The notes beneath the pieces are model-generated. The model saw only the letters and a list, made by a program, of their open reading frames with translations. It did no database searches and had not been told where the DNA came from. 17,750 nt of DNA from Euryarchaeota archaeon UBA102. Lineage in GTDB: Archaea; Thermoplasmatota; Poseidoniia; MGIII; CG-Epi1. Position numbers and translations under genes: made by a program. Positions 6,871-15,700 of the stretch are shown here, one piece after another; the stretch's first letter is position 1, and every line of letters starts with the position of its first letter. The DNA is taken from NCBI GenBank assembly GCA_002509225.1, contig DAHL01000005.1, forward strand, positions 1-17,750, given 5' to 3'.

Positions 6871-9752
6871 TATTCTCCTAAAGTTCCTCCACCTTTTATG
6901 ATTGTAGCATAAATTGCAGGCAATAAGAACATAGCAGATATCAATGAGAAGAATAAAAGAACCATTATAATGAAAACAAACCACCAAAGTGCTGTAATCT
7001 TAATAGCAAAGGTACACATCAATCCAAATATAGTTACAATAGTCGCCTCACACAAAGTCTGAGCAGTAGAACCTGCGGCCCTAAATACACTCGGTATATT
7101 CATTCCCCTTTCCATAACTCTTTGAGTTATATGTATTGAGAAATCTATCCCCACCCCTATTACTATAGATCCTATCATTACAGTAATCAAACTCAAAGCT
7201 TGACCCAAACCAACCATGGTCAACGGCTCTAATGCAACGACCCAAATAACCGGCAACGACGTAACTAGTCCAACTTTCCAATTTCTAAAGGTTATACTCA
7301 AAACTGTAAATACTAATACTAAACAAATAGCAAGGGTTTTTAATTGAGATGAAATTAATTGAGCATTAACACGGGTTCCTATTGCAGCAACTCCAGTTAA
7401 TACGGAAACATGAACATTTCCATGCGGATATTTGTTTATTATATCATTCACTCCATCAACAGCCAATTCCATTGCTTGAATGTCTTTCAATGGCATATCA
7501 ACGTAAATTAGTGTTTTTCCAAAATCATCCGTTTTCATTAACATACTCAAAGCTTGAGGTGTTATGCTATCATAGAATACATTCAATATGAATGTTTGTA
7601 AATCTTCATTATCTGAAATTTGATCATCATGTAAAAGCTCCCAAAACGTTCTCTCAAAACTAATATCTTCATCATCTGTTACATTTTCTAAAAATGTCGT
7701 TACACTAGCATCCAGTTTCACTGTACGCATAAGGTCTGTTATTGATATTGCATTTACATTTTCTACGCTATTAAAACCAGGCCTCCCCGCTTCATTTCCG
7801 TTTACTAATAAATCAACTTCATCAAGATTGTCTACTGCATTTATTCTTGTACTATTATAATCATTTCTAAATTCTGCCGTTACGAGCACCATGCCCAATG
7901 CTCCAGAATTAAAATCTCTTGAATACTTAACAATACCAATTAGTGAAGGTTCATCATTAGGTACCATTTCTAAATAATCAATATTTGTTTTAATCAAAGG
8001 AAGTGCAATAACTAATGATATCAACATCAATACGATACAGCCTGCCAAAACAGAGCTACTTCTCTTCGTAACCAATCTAGCTACGCCATGCCATTCACTT
8101 TCAACTTTTTTATGATCGTACCTAGTCCATACTGCCAACGCAGGCGACATTACAAATGTAGTGACTAAGCATACAAATATTCCCAATGTTAAGCTTAATC
8201 CAACTGTGAAAACAGGGTCTAAATTTGTATACATTAAACTTCCAAATCCAATCATAGTCGTTAATGCAGAAAGTAAAATAGCCCTTCCAGTGGTAGATAT
8301 AGCTTTCATCATCCTAATCTGTAACGGTCCTTCTTCTTCTGTATATCGATTTGTAAGATGCAATCCATAGGCAACTCCTAAAGCCATTAAAATAGGACCT
8401 AATGCAATAATTGTAGGAGTAACTTCTCTGCCCCACCACCCTATGAATCCATATGTTATGAATATTCCATATAAGGTCGGGAGACCGCATATCAATACTG
8501 CACGTATTCTTCTATGCAATGCAAATATCATACTAGCACACAAAACAATTCCAATTGGAAAAACATTCCAAAATTCTTGAAATGATCGCTCAGTTATCGC
8601 TTGAGTTACAGGCACAGGACCAGTCAAATCCATTCTAGAATCCATTTCATCTGCAGATCTTCCAGGCATGTCTACCGCTCTATTATCTAATATATTCTGT
8701 ATTTTATCTAAAATAACTGGCGGAGCTACATTGCTAGATACTCCAAAAACAATTACTGCCGTATCGTATATTCCATCCCCATTAACATCCCTTACAACTT
8801 TCTTAATAACGGATGGTGGAATATCATCTACTTTATCATTAATCTCTTGTTGATTGTCAGGTATCTCATAAGTTCCTAATTCAGTGTCTGTATTGACTAA
8901 GGGGTCTTTCATACCCTGCGCCCAGCCTTGTGCCACTCCACATGCTCCTCCTGCTAATACACCCGCTTCTGCTTCAGACCACTGACAAATATTATCTGCA
9001 ATCGCATCATAAGCTCTAGTGTTGCTACTATTCAATTCTTTAATAATCGTTGAAATACTCAGTGTAAATATAATATTATCAGTTTCACCATTATCATCAG
9101 GCACTATTCCGGCTTCACCTTCAGTTTCTCGTTGTCCAAATTCATCAATACTCCATTCAATATATTCCATCTCTTCTAGAACCGATCGAGAAGTAATGTT
9201 TACAGACACATCAGAATCATATGCATTTTCCGTTTCAACATATATGACGACTACGTCTGTCGACCAATATTCTCTCACTTCTAGTAGTAAAGCTTCTTCT
9301 GGAGAGCCCTTAGGTAAATAAACTTCCATTGCTCCATTTACTTGTGTTTGAGGTATTCCTGCTAGCATAACCAACATAAATGCTGTCATAATTCCTAGAG
9401 TTATCGGAGGGTAATCTGTAGTAAGTCTTACAAATCCTCTAGACCAAGCACCTATCTCTACTTCTTCAGGGGCCACCTCCTCACTTTCAACTATTTCTAT
9501 TTCTTCTTCTTGTATCTCTTCCTTCGTTTCATATTCTTCAATCTTCTTTCTAGCGCTTTCCGGTAATGCCCCCTTAGCCAATTCTATACCACTTTGAGAT
9601 TTTATACTTATATTCTTCTTTAAATCGCCCCATCTTTCTGTTATTTTTTCACCAGTTAATTCTTTCTCTATGACTTCCTGTTTCTTCCTTGCTTGAACAT
9701 CGAAAAAACGGTCAACAATCTTTCTCCAACCAGAACGGTCTTTTGATGGCAC
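6870..9752 (-). CDS. RND superfamily (MMPL/HAE3-type) transporter
   Basis: A 960-residue membrane protein with the duplicated RND layout. It has a charged cytoplasmic N-terminus (1-104, Lys/Glu-rich with an acidic patch at 80-100), TM1 (about 116-133), extracytoplasmic loop 1 (135-390), TM2-6 (about 393-540), TM7 (about 568-586), loop 2 (590-800) and TM8-12 (about 805-953). The second-half TM4 motif GVGIDFSIHITQR carries Asp870, the usual proton-relay residue. The first-half equivalent GVAYGLHLTNRY has Ala461 instead. Loop 1 holds DVNGDGIYD (322-330), a calcium-loop-like motif. Relatives export lipids, hopanoids or drugs; the substrate here is unknown. The start is GTG at 9750-9752 with GGAG six bases upstream. 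The gene is cotranscribed with purA and divergent to the HMG-CoA reductase gene. Confidence 0.88.
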   Translation of the reverse strand: MPSKDRSGWRKIVDRFFDVQARKKQEVIEKELTGEKITERWGDLKKNISIKSQSGIELAKGALPESARKKIEEYETKEEIQEEEIEIVESEEVAPEEVEIGAWSRGFVRLTTDYPPITLGIMTAFMLVMLAGIPQTQVNGAMEVYLPKGSPEEALLLEVREYWSTDVVVIYVETENAYDSDVSVNITSRSVLEEMEYIEWSIDEFGQRETEGEAGIVPDDNGETDNIIFTLSISTIIKELNSSNTRAYDAIADNICQWSEAEAGVLAGGACGVAQGWAQGMKDPLVNTDTELGTYEIPDNQQEINDKVDDIPPSVIKKVVRDVNGDGIYDTAVIVFGVSSNVAPPVILDKIQNILDNRAVDMPGRSADEMDSRMDLTGPVPVTQAITERSFQEFWNVFPIGIVLCASMIFALHRRIRAVLICGLPTLYGIFITYGFIGWWGREVTPTIIALGPILMALGVAYGLHLTNRYTEEEGPLQIRMMKAISTTGRAILLSALTTMIGFGSLMYTNLDPVFTVGLSLTLGIFVCLVTTFVMSPALAVWTRYDHKKVESEWHGVARLVTKRSSSVLAGCIVLMLISLVIALPLIKTNIDYLEMVPNDEPSLIGIVKYSRDFNSGALGMVLVTAEFRNDYNSTRINAVDNLDEVDLLVNGNEAGRPGFNSVENVNAISITDLMRTVKLDASVTTFLENVTDDEDISFERTFWELLHDDQISDNEDLQTFILNVFYDSITPQALSMLMKTDDFGKTLIYVDMPLKDIQAMELAVDGVNDIINKYPHGNVHVSVLTGVAAIGTRVNAQLISSQLKTLAICLVLVFTVLSITFRNWKVGLVTSLPVIWVVALEPLTMVGLGQALSLITVMIGSIVIGVGIDFSIHITQRVMERGMNIPSVFRAAGSTAQTLCEATIVTIFGLMCTFAIKITALWWFVFIIMVLLFFSLISAMFLLPAIYATIIKGGGTLGE
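6874..6879 (-). promoter_or_regulatory. Ribosome-binding site of purA
   Basis: On the minus strand AGGAGA ends four bases before the ATG at 6870. It is one of the clearest Shine-Dalgarno sequences in the window and decides the purA start against the longer open frame. Confidence 0.75.
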
Positions 9753-9857
9753 GTATTACTCCAATCACTTAGTGAGAAGTGGGTTTATATTTTTGGTGAT
9801 AAAATTATTCCATTTTGAGCACCTAATTGTTTTTGAGTCCCCTTCTATAAGTTATCC
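9753..9857. promoter_or_regulatory. Divergent promoter region, transporter / HMG-CoA reductase
   Basis: A 105-bp gap between divergent starts. TTTATATTTT at 9784-9793 reads as AAAATATAAA on the minus strand, 32-41 nt before the transporter GTG. That spacing would leave a short leader containing the GGAG at 9759-9762. The plus-strand promoter of the HMG-CoA reductase gene is less clear. The same A/T box lies about 65 nt from its ATG, and ATAAAATTATT (9799-9809) is an alternative; no Shine-Dalgarno precedes that ATG. Confidence 0.5.
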
Positions 9858-11132
9858 ATGAGTAAAACATCCGAATTTCCGGGTTTCTATAAATTAAGCC
9901 CAGCTGAAAGATTGGATTTAATCAAAAATTTCGCTAATCTTTCTGACGACGAAACATCGGCAATAGGCAATTACGGAGCTTTAGGCGAGGAAACTGCAAA
10001 TAGAATGATAGAGAACGTCGCCGGAACTTTTCCCATGCCACTCGGGTTCGCAGTTAATTTCAAAGTTAATGGCGAATCTTTTGTAGTTCCTATGGCTTTG
10101 GAAGAGCCATCTGTAGTTGCTGCTGCATCAAACATGGCTAAGGGAACTTTACCTACTGGAATCACTGCAACATCAATGGATCCTATAATGATTGGACAGA
10201 TTCAGCTAGTTAATCTTGAAGATCCTTTCCAAGCAAAAGAAAAAATATTAGAAAAAGAACAAGAAATTATAGATTTAGCAAATGAACAAGATCCAATACT
10301 GGTAAAATTTGGAGGAGGTTGCAAGGGAGTAAAACCAAGAGTTATTGAAACCGAAAGAGGGCCTATGGTGATTACTCACCTCTTAGTAGATTGCCGTGAT
10401 GCAATGGGTGCTAATGCAGTTAATACTATGGCAGAAGCAGTTGCTCCAAGATTGGAAACAATAACTGGCGGTAGGGTTTATCTTAGAATTATTTCTAATT
10501 TAGCTATTTATAGAATGACTAAGGCACAAGCAAGATGGCCCAAAGATTTCTTAGGTGGTGAAGAAGTAGTGGATGGAATTTTGGAAGCATTCGCTTTCGC
10601 AGCGGCCGATCCATTTAGAACATCCACACATAATAAAGGAATTATGAATGGCATAGATCCTGTAGTTATAGCTACGGGAAACGATTGGAGAGCCATAGAG
10701 GCCGGCGCTCATTCATATGGGGCATACAAAGATGGTCATAGCTCTTTCACTACTTGGAGTAAATCAGAGGATGGTGATTTACTGGGTGAAATAGAGATTC
10801 CTATGGCAGTAGGTTTGGTCGGCGGCGCCACTGCTACTCATCCTACAGCCAAAGCCTGTGTTAAAATTCTAGGTTTAGAAATCCCAGGAGGTGCAGAGAA
10901 ATTATCTCAAATCATCTGTGCTGTCGGCCTATGTCAAAATTTAGGAGCTCTAAGGGCATTAGCTTCAGAAGGAATACAGAGAGGACACATGGGTCTGCAC
11001 GCAAGAAATCTAGCTATTCAAGTTGGTGCGAAGGACGATGAGATAGGTAAAGTCTCCGAAAGAATGAAACGTGAAGGTAAAGTACGTGCAGATATGGCAG
11101 AAGCATACCTGAAAGAGCTCCGTGAACAATAA
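9858..11132 (+). CDS. hmgA: HMG-CoA reductase, class II (bacterial type)
   Basis: Interconverts HMG-CoA and mevalonate, the committed step of archaeal isoprenoid lipid synthesis, in the cytoplasm. The 424-residue sequence matches the class II (Pseudomonas mevalonii-like) enzyme nearly end to end. It opens GFYKLSPAERLDLI and has MIENVAGTFPMPLG and LEEPSVVAAAS with catalytic Glu83. Further along are VDCRDAMGANAVNTMAEA (nucleotide-binding region), HNKGIMNG with Lys260, TGNDWRAIEAG with Asp276, and a C-terminal GHMGLHARN with catalytic His381. There is no membrane anchor. Class II is the type carried by Archaeoglobus and Thermoplasmatales, where it is held to be an ancient gift from bacteria; most other archaea have class I. 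The TAA stop overlaps the next ATG by one base (TAATG). It heads a likely operon with the dUTPase-like and squalene synthase genes. Confidence 0.95.
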   Translation: MSKTSEFPGFYKLSPAERLDLIKNFANLSDDETSAIGNYGALGEETANRMIENVAGTFPMPLGFAVNFKVNGESFVVPMALEEPSVVAAASNMAKGTLPTGITATSMDPIMIGQIQLVNLEDPFQAKEKILEKEQEIIDLANEQDPILVKFGGGCKGVKPRVIETERGPMVITHLLVDCRDAMGANAVNTMAEAVAPRLETITGGRVYLRIISNLAIYRMTKAQARWPKDFLGGEEVVDGILEAFAFAAADPFRTSTHNKGIMNGIDPVVIATGNDWRAIEAGAHSYGAYKDGHSSFTTWSKSEDGDLLGEIEIPMAVGLVGGATATHPTAKACVKILGLEIPGGAEKLSQIICAVGLCQNLGALRALASEGIQRGHMGLHARNLAIQVGAKDDEIGKVSERMKREGKVRADMAEAYLKELREQ

Positions 11133-11614
11133 TGTCAGTTCTCTCAGATAAGAATATACTATCTGCTTTGGATAATGAGCTTCTCAAAATAGAGCCATTT
11201 AGTCCAGACAATCTAACGCCGAATGGATATGATTTAACTATTTCTGAAATTGCACTTCCAAATACACCAGCCATCACTACGGGCTCTATTTCTATTCCAT
11301 CTAACACTCGTTTTGCAGTTTCAACTTTAGAAAGGATAGCATGCGCTCCCAATATTACTGCTCAACTTTGGCTAAGAACTTCTTGGGCTCGCAAAGGAAT
11401 CATGGCTACTTTTGGTAAGGTCGATGCTGGTTTTGACGGTACATTGACACTAGCTTCATTCAATACAGATACTGAAGATGTCACAATTTCTATTGGAGAA
11501 ACATATGCTCAAATTGTATTTGAAACTCTATCAGAAAAAGCAGAAATGGATTATGGAGAAAGAAGCGGTAATTATCAAAATCAAAGTGGAGTCACTTGGT
11601 CTAAAGATAAATAA
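11132..11614 (+). CDS. dCTP deaminase/dUTPase family protein, probably a dUTPase
   Basis: A 160-residue trimeric dUTPase-fold protein. The N-terminus (VLSDKNIL..LLKIEPFSPDNLTPNGYDL) is typical of dCTP deaminases. The core RTSWARKG (82-89) and VDAGFDGTLTL (97-107) are the phosphate- and nucleotide-binding motifs, followed by GETYAQIVF (122-130) and a C-terminal NYQNQSGVTWS. In dCTP deaminases the residue after the last Leu of the core motif is the catalytic Glu (LEFYN in Escherichia coli). Here it is Ala108 (LASFN). Asp98, the position used by dUTPases to activate water, is kept. The protein is therefore more likely a dUTP diphosphatase than a deaminase. As I recall it, a short archaeal (Thermococcales) branch annotated as Dcd also lacks the Glu. 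Translation is coupled to the upstream HMG-CoA reductase gene by TAATG. Confidence 0.85.
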   Translation: MSVLSDKNILSALDNELLKIEPFSPDNLTPNGYDLTISEIALPNTPAITTGSISIPSNTRFAVSTLERIACAPNITAQLWLRTSWARKGIMATFGKVDAGFDGTLTLASFNTDTEDVTISIGETYAQIVFETLSEKAEMDYGERSGNYQNQSGVTWSKDK

Positions 11615-11623
11615 TTCTACTTT

Positions 11624-11635
11624 TCGTTTAAACGA
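11624..11635. promoter_or_regulatory. 12-bp perfect palindrome, candidate operator
   Basis: TCGTTTAAACGA is a perfect inverted repeat centred between 11629 and 11630. It lies 10 nt after the dUTPase-like gene stop. A TATA-like TTATTATAG (11640-11648) begins five bases further on and would give a short leader for the squalene synthase gene. The position next to a possible BRE/TATA suits a transcription-factor site; the function is inferred. Confidence 0.35.
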
Positions 11636-11668
11636 GACCTTATTATAGACCGCATTAGGTCCGTCCGC

Positions 11669-11683
11669 TCCTGCTTTGCAGGA
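11669..11683 (+). promoter_or_regulatory. Small hairpin ahead of the squalene synthase start
   Basis: TCCTGC-TTT-GCAGGA forms a perfect 6-bp stem with a 3-nt loop. It ends 12 bases before the GTG start, against the purine-rich ribosome-binding stretch AAGGGGTGAAAAG. No T-run follows, so it does not look like a terminator. It could influence access to the ribosome-binding site. Confidence 0.35.
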
Positions 11684-11695
11684 AGGGGTGAAAAG

Positions 11696-12709
11696 GTGAC
11701 GCCATCATTATACGGGTCTGTCAAAAGCAAGACGAGCAAAGTTCTCAATGATAGTTTGGAATATTGCAAAGGCGCCCTACAATCTGTTTCTAGATCTTTT
11801 TCATTAACAATTCCTCTAGTTGAGGAGAGCATCCTAGCTCCAATTATGGTCGGCTATCTCGAAGCTCGAATTTTAGATACATTCGAGGATGACAAAGGTA
11901 AAAGAAAAATAAATATTGAAGATAGAATTAGAAGTATGAATCTCATAATGGAGATTTTGGAAAAACCATACGATTCCGAATCGGATGAGAAAGCAAAAGA
12001 AATCGCCAAAACAGCCGGTTATTTTGTTAAAAACGATCATTACCGCGAATTATGTCAAAATATAGACAGAGTTCTCACAGTTCATAGAAGTCTCGATGAG
12101 CAAACACGTGAATCAATGGTACGATGGTTACACGAGATGAACGATGGAATGCAAAAATTCTTGAGACAACCTGTAAATTCATTTGATGATTTAGACGAAT
12201 ATTGCTATTATGTCGCAGGAACGCCTTCAGGTTTTCTTACAGAATTAATAAGAACAAAATCAGAAAAAATATCTTCAGAACAAAACGATATTCTTACTAA
12301 AAATGAAAGAGATTTCGGCCTATTCCTACAAAAAGTTAACATTATTCGTGATTTCAGAGAAGACATCTTACAACATGAAAAAATATTTTGGCCACGTAAT
12401 CTTTTCGATGAGCATGAATTACGTCCAGCAGAATTATTGGATGAAGGTAACAAAAGTGCAGCAATGATTATTCTAGATGCTATGTTAGATAATGCACAAA
12501 AGCACGTTAAGCCCGTAAAGGATTATCTACATGCAATTCCAGATGAATATTCCGGTTATAGGACAGGGGCTGCAATAAATTTCTCTATGGGGGTTGCTAC
12601 ATTGCATGCAGTAAATGGCAATCCGGATTTATTTTACGGTGATGCACCAGTTAAAATAACTCATGAAGTTCGTGATGAAATCCTCGAAGATCCATTGGGT
12701 TACGTATAG
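11696..12709 (+). CDS. Squalene synthase-type trans-prenyltransferase
   Basis: A 337-residue head-to-head prenyl synthase. Motifs fit squalene synthase better than phytoene synthase. RSFSLTI is at 33-39, and YLEARILDTFEDD carries the first Asp-rich motif Asp61-Asp65. YYVAGTPSG holds the conserved Tyr172. GLFLQKVNIIRDFRED carries the second Asp-rich motif Asp219-Asp223, and the FLQKxNIIRD wording is characteristic of squalene synthases. The expected reaction is condensation of two farnesyl diphosphates to presqualene diphosphate and, with NADPH, squalene. The C-terminal membrane helix of eukaryotic enzymes is absent. Start: GTG at 11696-11698 behind AAGGGGTGAAAAG; the first in-frame ATG falls at residue 51 inside the conserved core, so it cannot be the start. 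An 81-bp gap with its own candidate promoter separates it from the dUTPase-like gene. Confidence 0.87.
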   Translation: MTPSLYGSVKSKTSKVLNDSLEYCKGALQSVSRSFSLTIPLVEESILAPIMVGYLEARILDTFEDDKGKRKINIEDRIRSMNLIMEILEKPYDSESDEKAKEIAKTAGYFVKNDHYRELCQNIDRVLTVHRSLDEQTRESMVRWLHEMNDGMQKFLRQPVNSFDDLDEYCYYVAGTPSGFLTELIRTKSEKISSEQNDILTKNERDFGLFLQKVNIIRDFREDILQHEKIFWPRNLFDEHELRPAELLDEGNKSAAMIILDAMLDNAQKHVKPVKDYLHAIPDEYSGYRTGAAINFSMGVATLHAVNGNPDLFYGDAPVKITHEVRDEILEDPLGYV

Positions 12710-12737
12710 TTCATTCAAAATCTTTTCTTGAAAAACA

Positions 12738-12748
12738 CTTAAAATATC
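12738..12748 (+). promoter_or_regulatory. TATA-like box of the secreted protease gene
   Basis: CTTAAAATATC lies 19-29 nt before the ATG at 12767 in the 57-bp gap after the squalene synthase gene. The spacing suits a leaderless archaeal transcript, and no Shine-Dalgarno is seen before that ATG. Confidence 0.45.
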
Positions 12749-12766
12749 GTCTTTCTGAATGTATCT

Positions 12767-15700
12767 ATGAAGAAACATCTCCTTTTAGCAATTCCAATAT
12801 TCATTGCAATTGTTTCAATAGTCTCCGATAATGCAGAAGCAGTAGAATCACACGGAACTATAGAAGTTGCAGTATTGATGGCACAATATGATGATTATAG
12901 TTTTCAAGAATTAGATAATACAGGGGTCGAGGACTTAATGTTTGGTTCTCAGGATTCTATGTATGATTTCTTCTATGAAAACTCCGGAGGCGATCTAAAT
13001 CTTCTAGGGGATGTTTATGGCCCATTCACTTTACCCGGTGATAAATGTGATTATGGAGAAAACGGCAATAGGGATGTTTTTGATGATACAATAGATGAAG
13101 CAGACCCTAGTGTCAATTTCGGCCCTTATGATGCATTTATTGTTATTCACGCAGGTCAGGGTTATGAAAGTGGAGGTGATGATTGTGCCATTTGGTCTCA
13201 TCAACGAGGCGGTAATTGGCAAACCGGTGAAAAAACATTTTATCAATCTGAAACCTTTCCCGAATATCAGAATTGTGGTGGAAGGGCTAGTCCATTGGGT
13301 GTCGCTATTCACGAATTCGGTCACATGATTGATTTAGATACTGATGGCGATGGCGATGGTGATAAATTTGTTCCTGATTTATATTCAACAGATTATTCCA
13401 ATGATGGGATAGGTGCTTGGGGGGTAATGGCCGGCGGTTCTTGGAATGACTGTGGCGAAACTCCTGCGTATTTTTCAGCTTGGGTAAGATATATGGCAGA
13501 TTGGTTAGATGATGAGGGTGAATTGGTTATTCTTACAAGCGGCGAAGAAGATTTAGATATACAACCGATTTATTCCAATGGCGTTGTTTACAAATTACCA
13601 ATACCTGCTTCAGATCCAGATTCTGATGAATATTTTTTAATCGAAAATAGGCAAAAAGAATCATATGATTCTGCATTACCTGGTGATGGTTTGTTGATTT
13701 GGCATATAGATATGTCTGTTTGTTATCAAAAATGGAATTCCAATTCCGTTCAAAATGATGCTAGTCATAGGTGCGTAGCAGTCGAAGAAGCCGATGGTAA
13801 TGACGAATTAGATACAGACGGTGGTGCAGGCGGTCAATCTGGAGATCCTTGGTTTGGAGATAGAGATTTTACAAATTCGAGCTACCCCAGTTCCAATTCT
13901 TATGATGGCGAAGATTCTTTATGGAGATTATTGAATATAAAACAGGTCGGCAGTGCTATAAATTTAGATATCAACATGGTAGGTGAACCAACTGCAATCA
14001 TATCTATAGATGGTACGGAAACTGATCCTAATTTTCCAATCAAAGTAATAAAAGGAGATGATGTTTATTTCGATGCAAGTTCTTCAGTAGATCAGGATGG
14101 TGATGACTTATCTTTCGATTGGGATGTTTGTGGCACTTCTCTCTCTCAAGAATCATTCACTCTAAGTTTCAACAGTTATCAAGAATGCGATGTATATCTA
14201 ACAGTTGAAGATACAGATGACATGACTCATACAACCTCTGTAAGTATAATTGTTCACGGCAGGCCGACAATAGGTTACACAATAACGAAAACTGAAGTTT
14301 CCATGAATGAAGAGATAACTGTAGATGTCAGCTCCTCACATGACGATGAAGATGGTTGGGAGGATGTTGTAGATTTCTGGAGATATAAGAATCTGGATTG
14401 TGGAGTTATCAGCCAAAATTTTGATTTTTCCGAAATTACAAATTGGACATTCAGCTATGAAGAGATAGGAGAATGCAGTGCAACATTAATTGTAACAGAT
14501 ACTTGGGGTGCAGTCTCAGAAGTAACGATAGATATTTTAGTACGGAATGAAGATCCTGAAGTTGATTTTAGAATCGCTCCAGAATCAGGCAATACTTCCA
14601 TCTCTTTCCAATTCGAAGATCTCTCTACCGATTTTGAAACAGATTATGAATATCTAACAAGAACGTGGGACTTCGGTGATGGCAGCTCACTCACAACTAC
14701 AGATTCTATCGTTTACCATACATACAGTATGCCAGACACTTACGATATAATTTTAATAGTTGAAGATGAACACGACGGCTCAAATACAACAACAAAACAA
14801 TTTACAGTAGACAATTCCTTACCAATAGCCATTATAGATATTCCTAACGGAATCCCTATTGATGATGGTTGGACTATACCTTCAGGGGAAGATGTGTTAA
14901 TATCTGCAGAGGAAAGTACAGATCACGAAGGACTTTCATTGGATTATAGTTGGTCTGTTAATGATGAAAATTATGACGGTGCCGCAGTAAATATTGCCTT
15001 AGATTCAGGCACTTATAATTTGGAATTAACAGTTACGGATTATCACGGTGCCCAAGTTTCTGTTTCACGTGTTATTGAAGTTATAGATAGGCCAACGACT
15101 TCTTTGAATGTAGAATTTACTAATATCTTGGTTGGAGATTCATTATCAATCACAGCTTCTAATAGCACTACTACCGATATCGACAGTTACGAGTGGACTC
15201 TTAATGGAGGCATCATTGGAACAACAATAGAAACTATAGATTTCACTCCATCTGAAGCAGGACAGTATCTAATATCTGTTACAGGTCACCATTCCTCAGG
15301 TTTGACCACGGACACTCATGAAATAACTATTGCAGTTTACAATCCACCAGTATCTAGAATGGATATTGCAGGACTTTATGTTGAGGGAAAGACTCTCCTT
15401 TTCGATGGTTCTGATTCTACTGGTACAGACTTATCATATTCATGGATTTTAGACGGTCAAGAATACGACACCGTTTCATTTTCGAAGATTATGGAAACAG
15501 GAGGCAACCATCATATTACATTGACTGTTACACAAAATCCAATCGGAGAGAGTACATCTGAAGAAACTTTCTATATTGATTGGTTACCTACTCTCGAGGT
15601 CACAATAGATACTCCTAATCCGCGAGTTGGAGAAACGTTTGTACTCCATTTCCTTGCAAGTGATTTTGAAGATGTATCAGCATCAATATCACATATCGAA

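Noticed and set aside
11014..11352. Minus-strand open frame of 112 codons
   Set aside because: Antisense to the strongly conserved HMG-CoA reductase C-terminus and dUTPase-like N-terminus; no recognisable domain.
11669..11683. Hairpin as an intrinsic terminator of the HMG-CoA reductase/dUTPase transcript
   Set aside because: The stem is short and is followed by a purine-rich stretch rather than T residues, and it lies next to a start codon.
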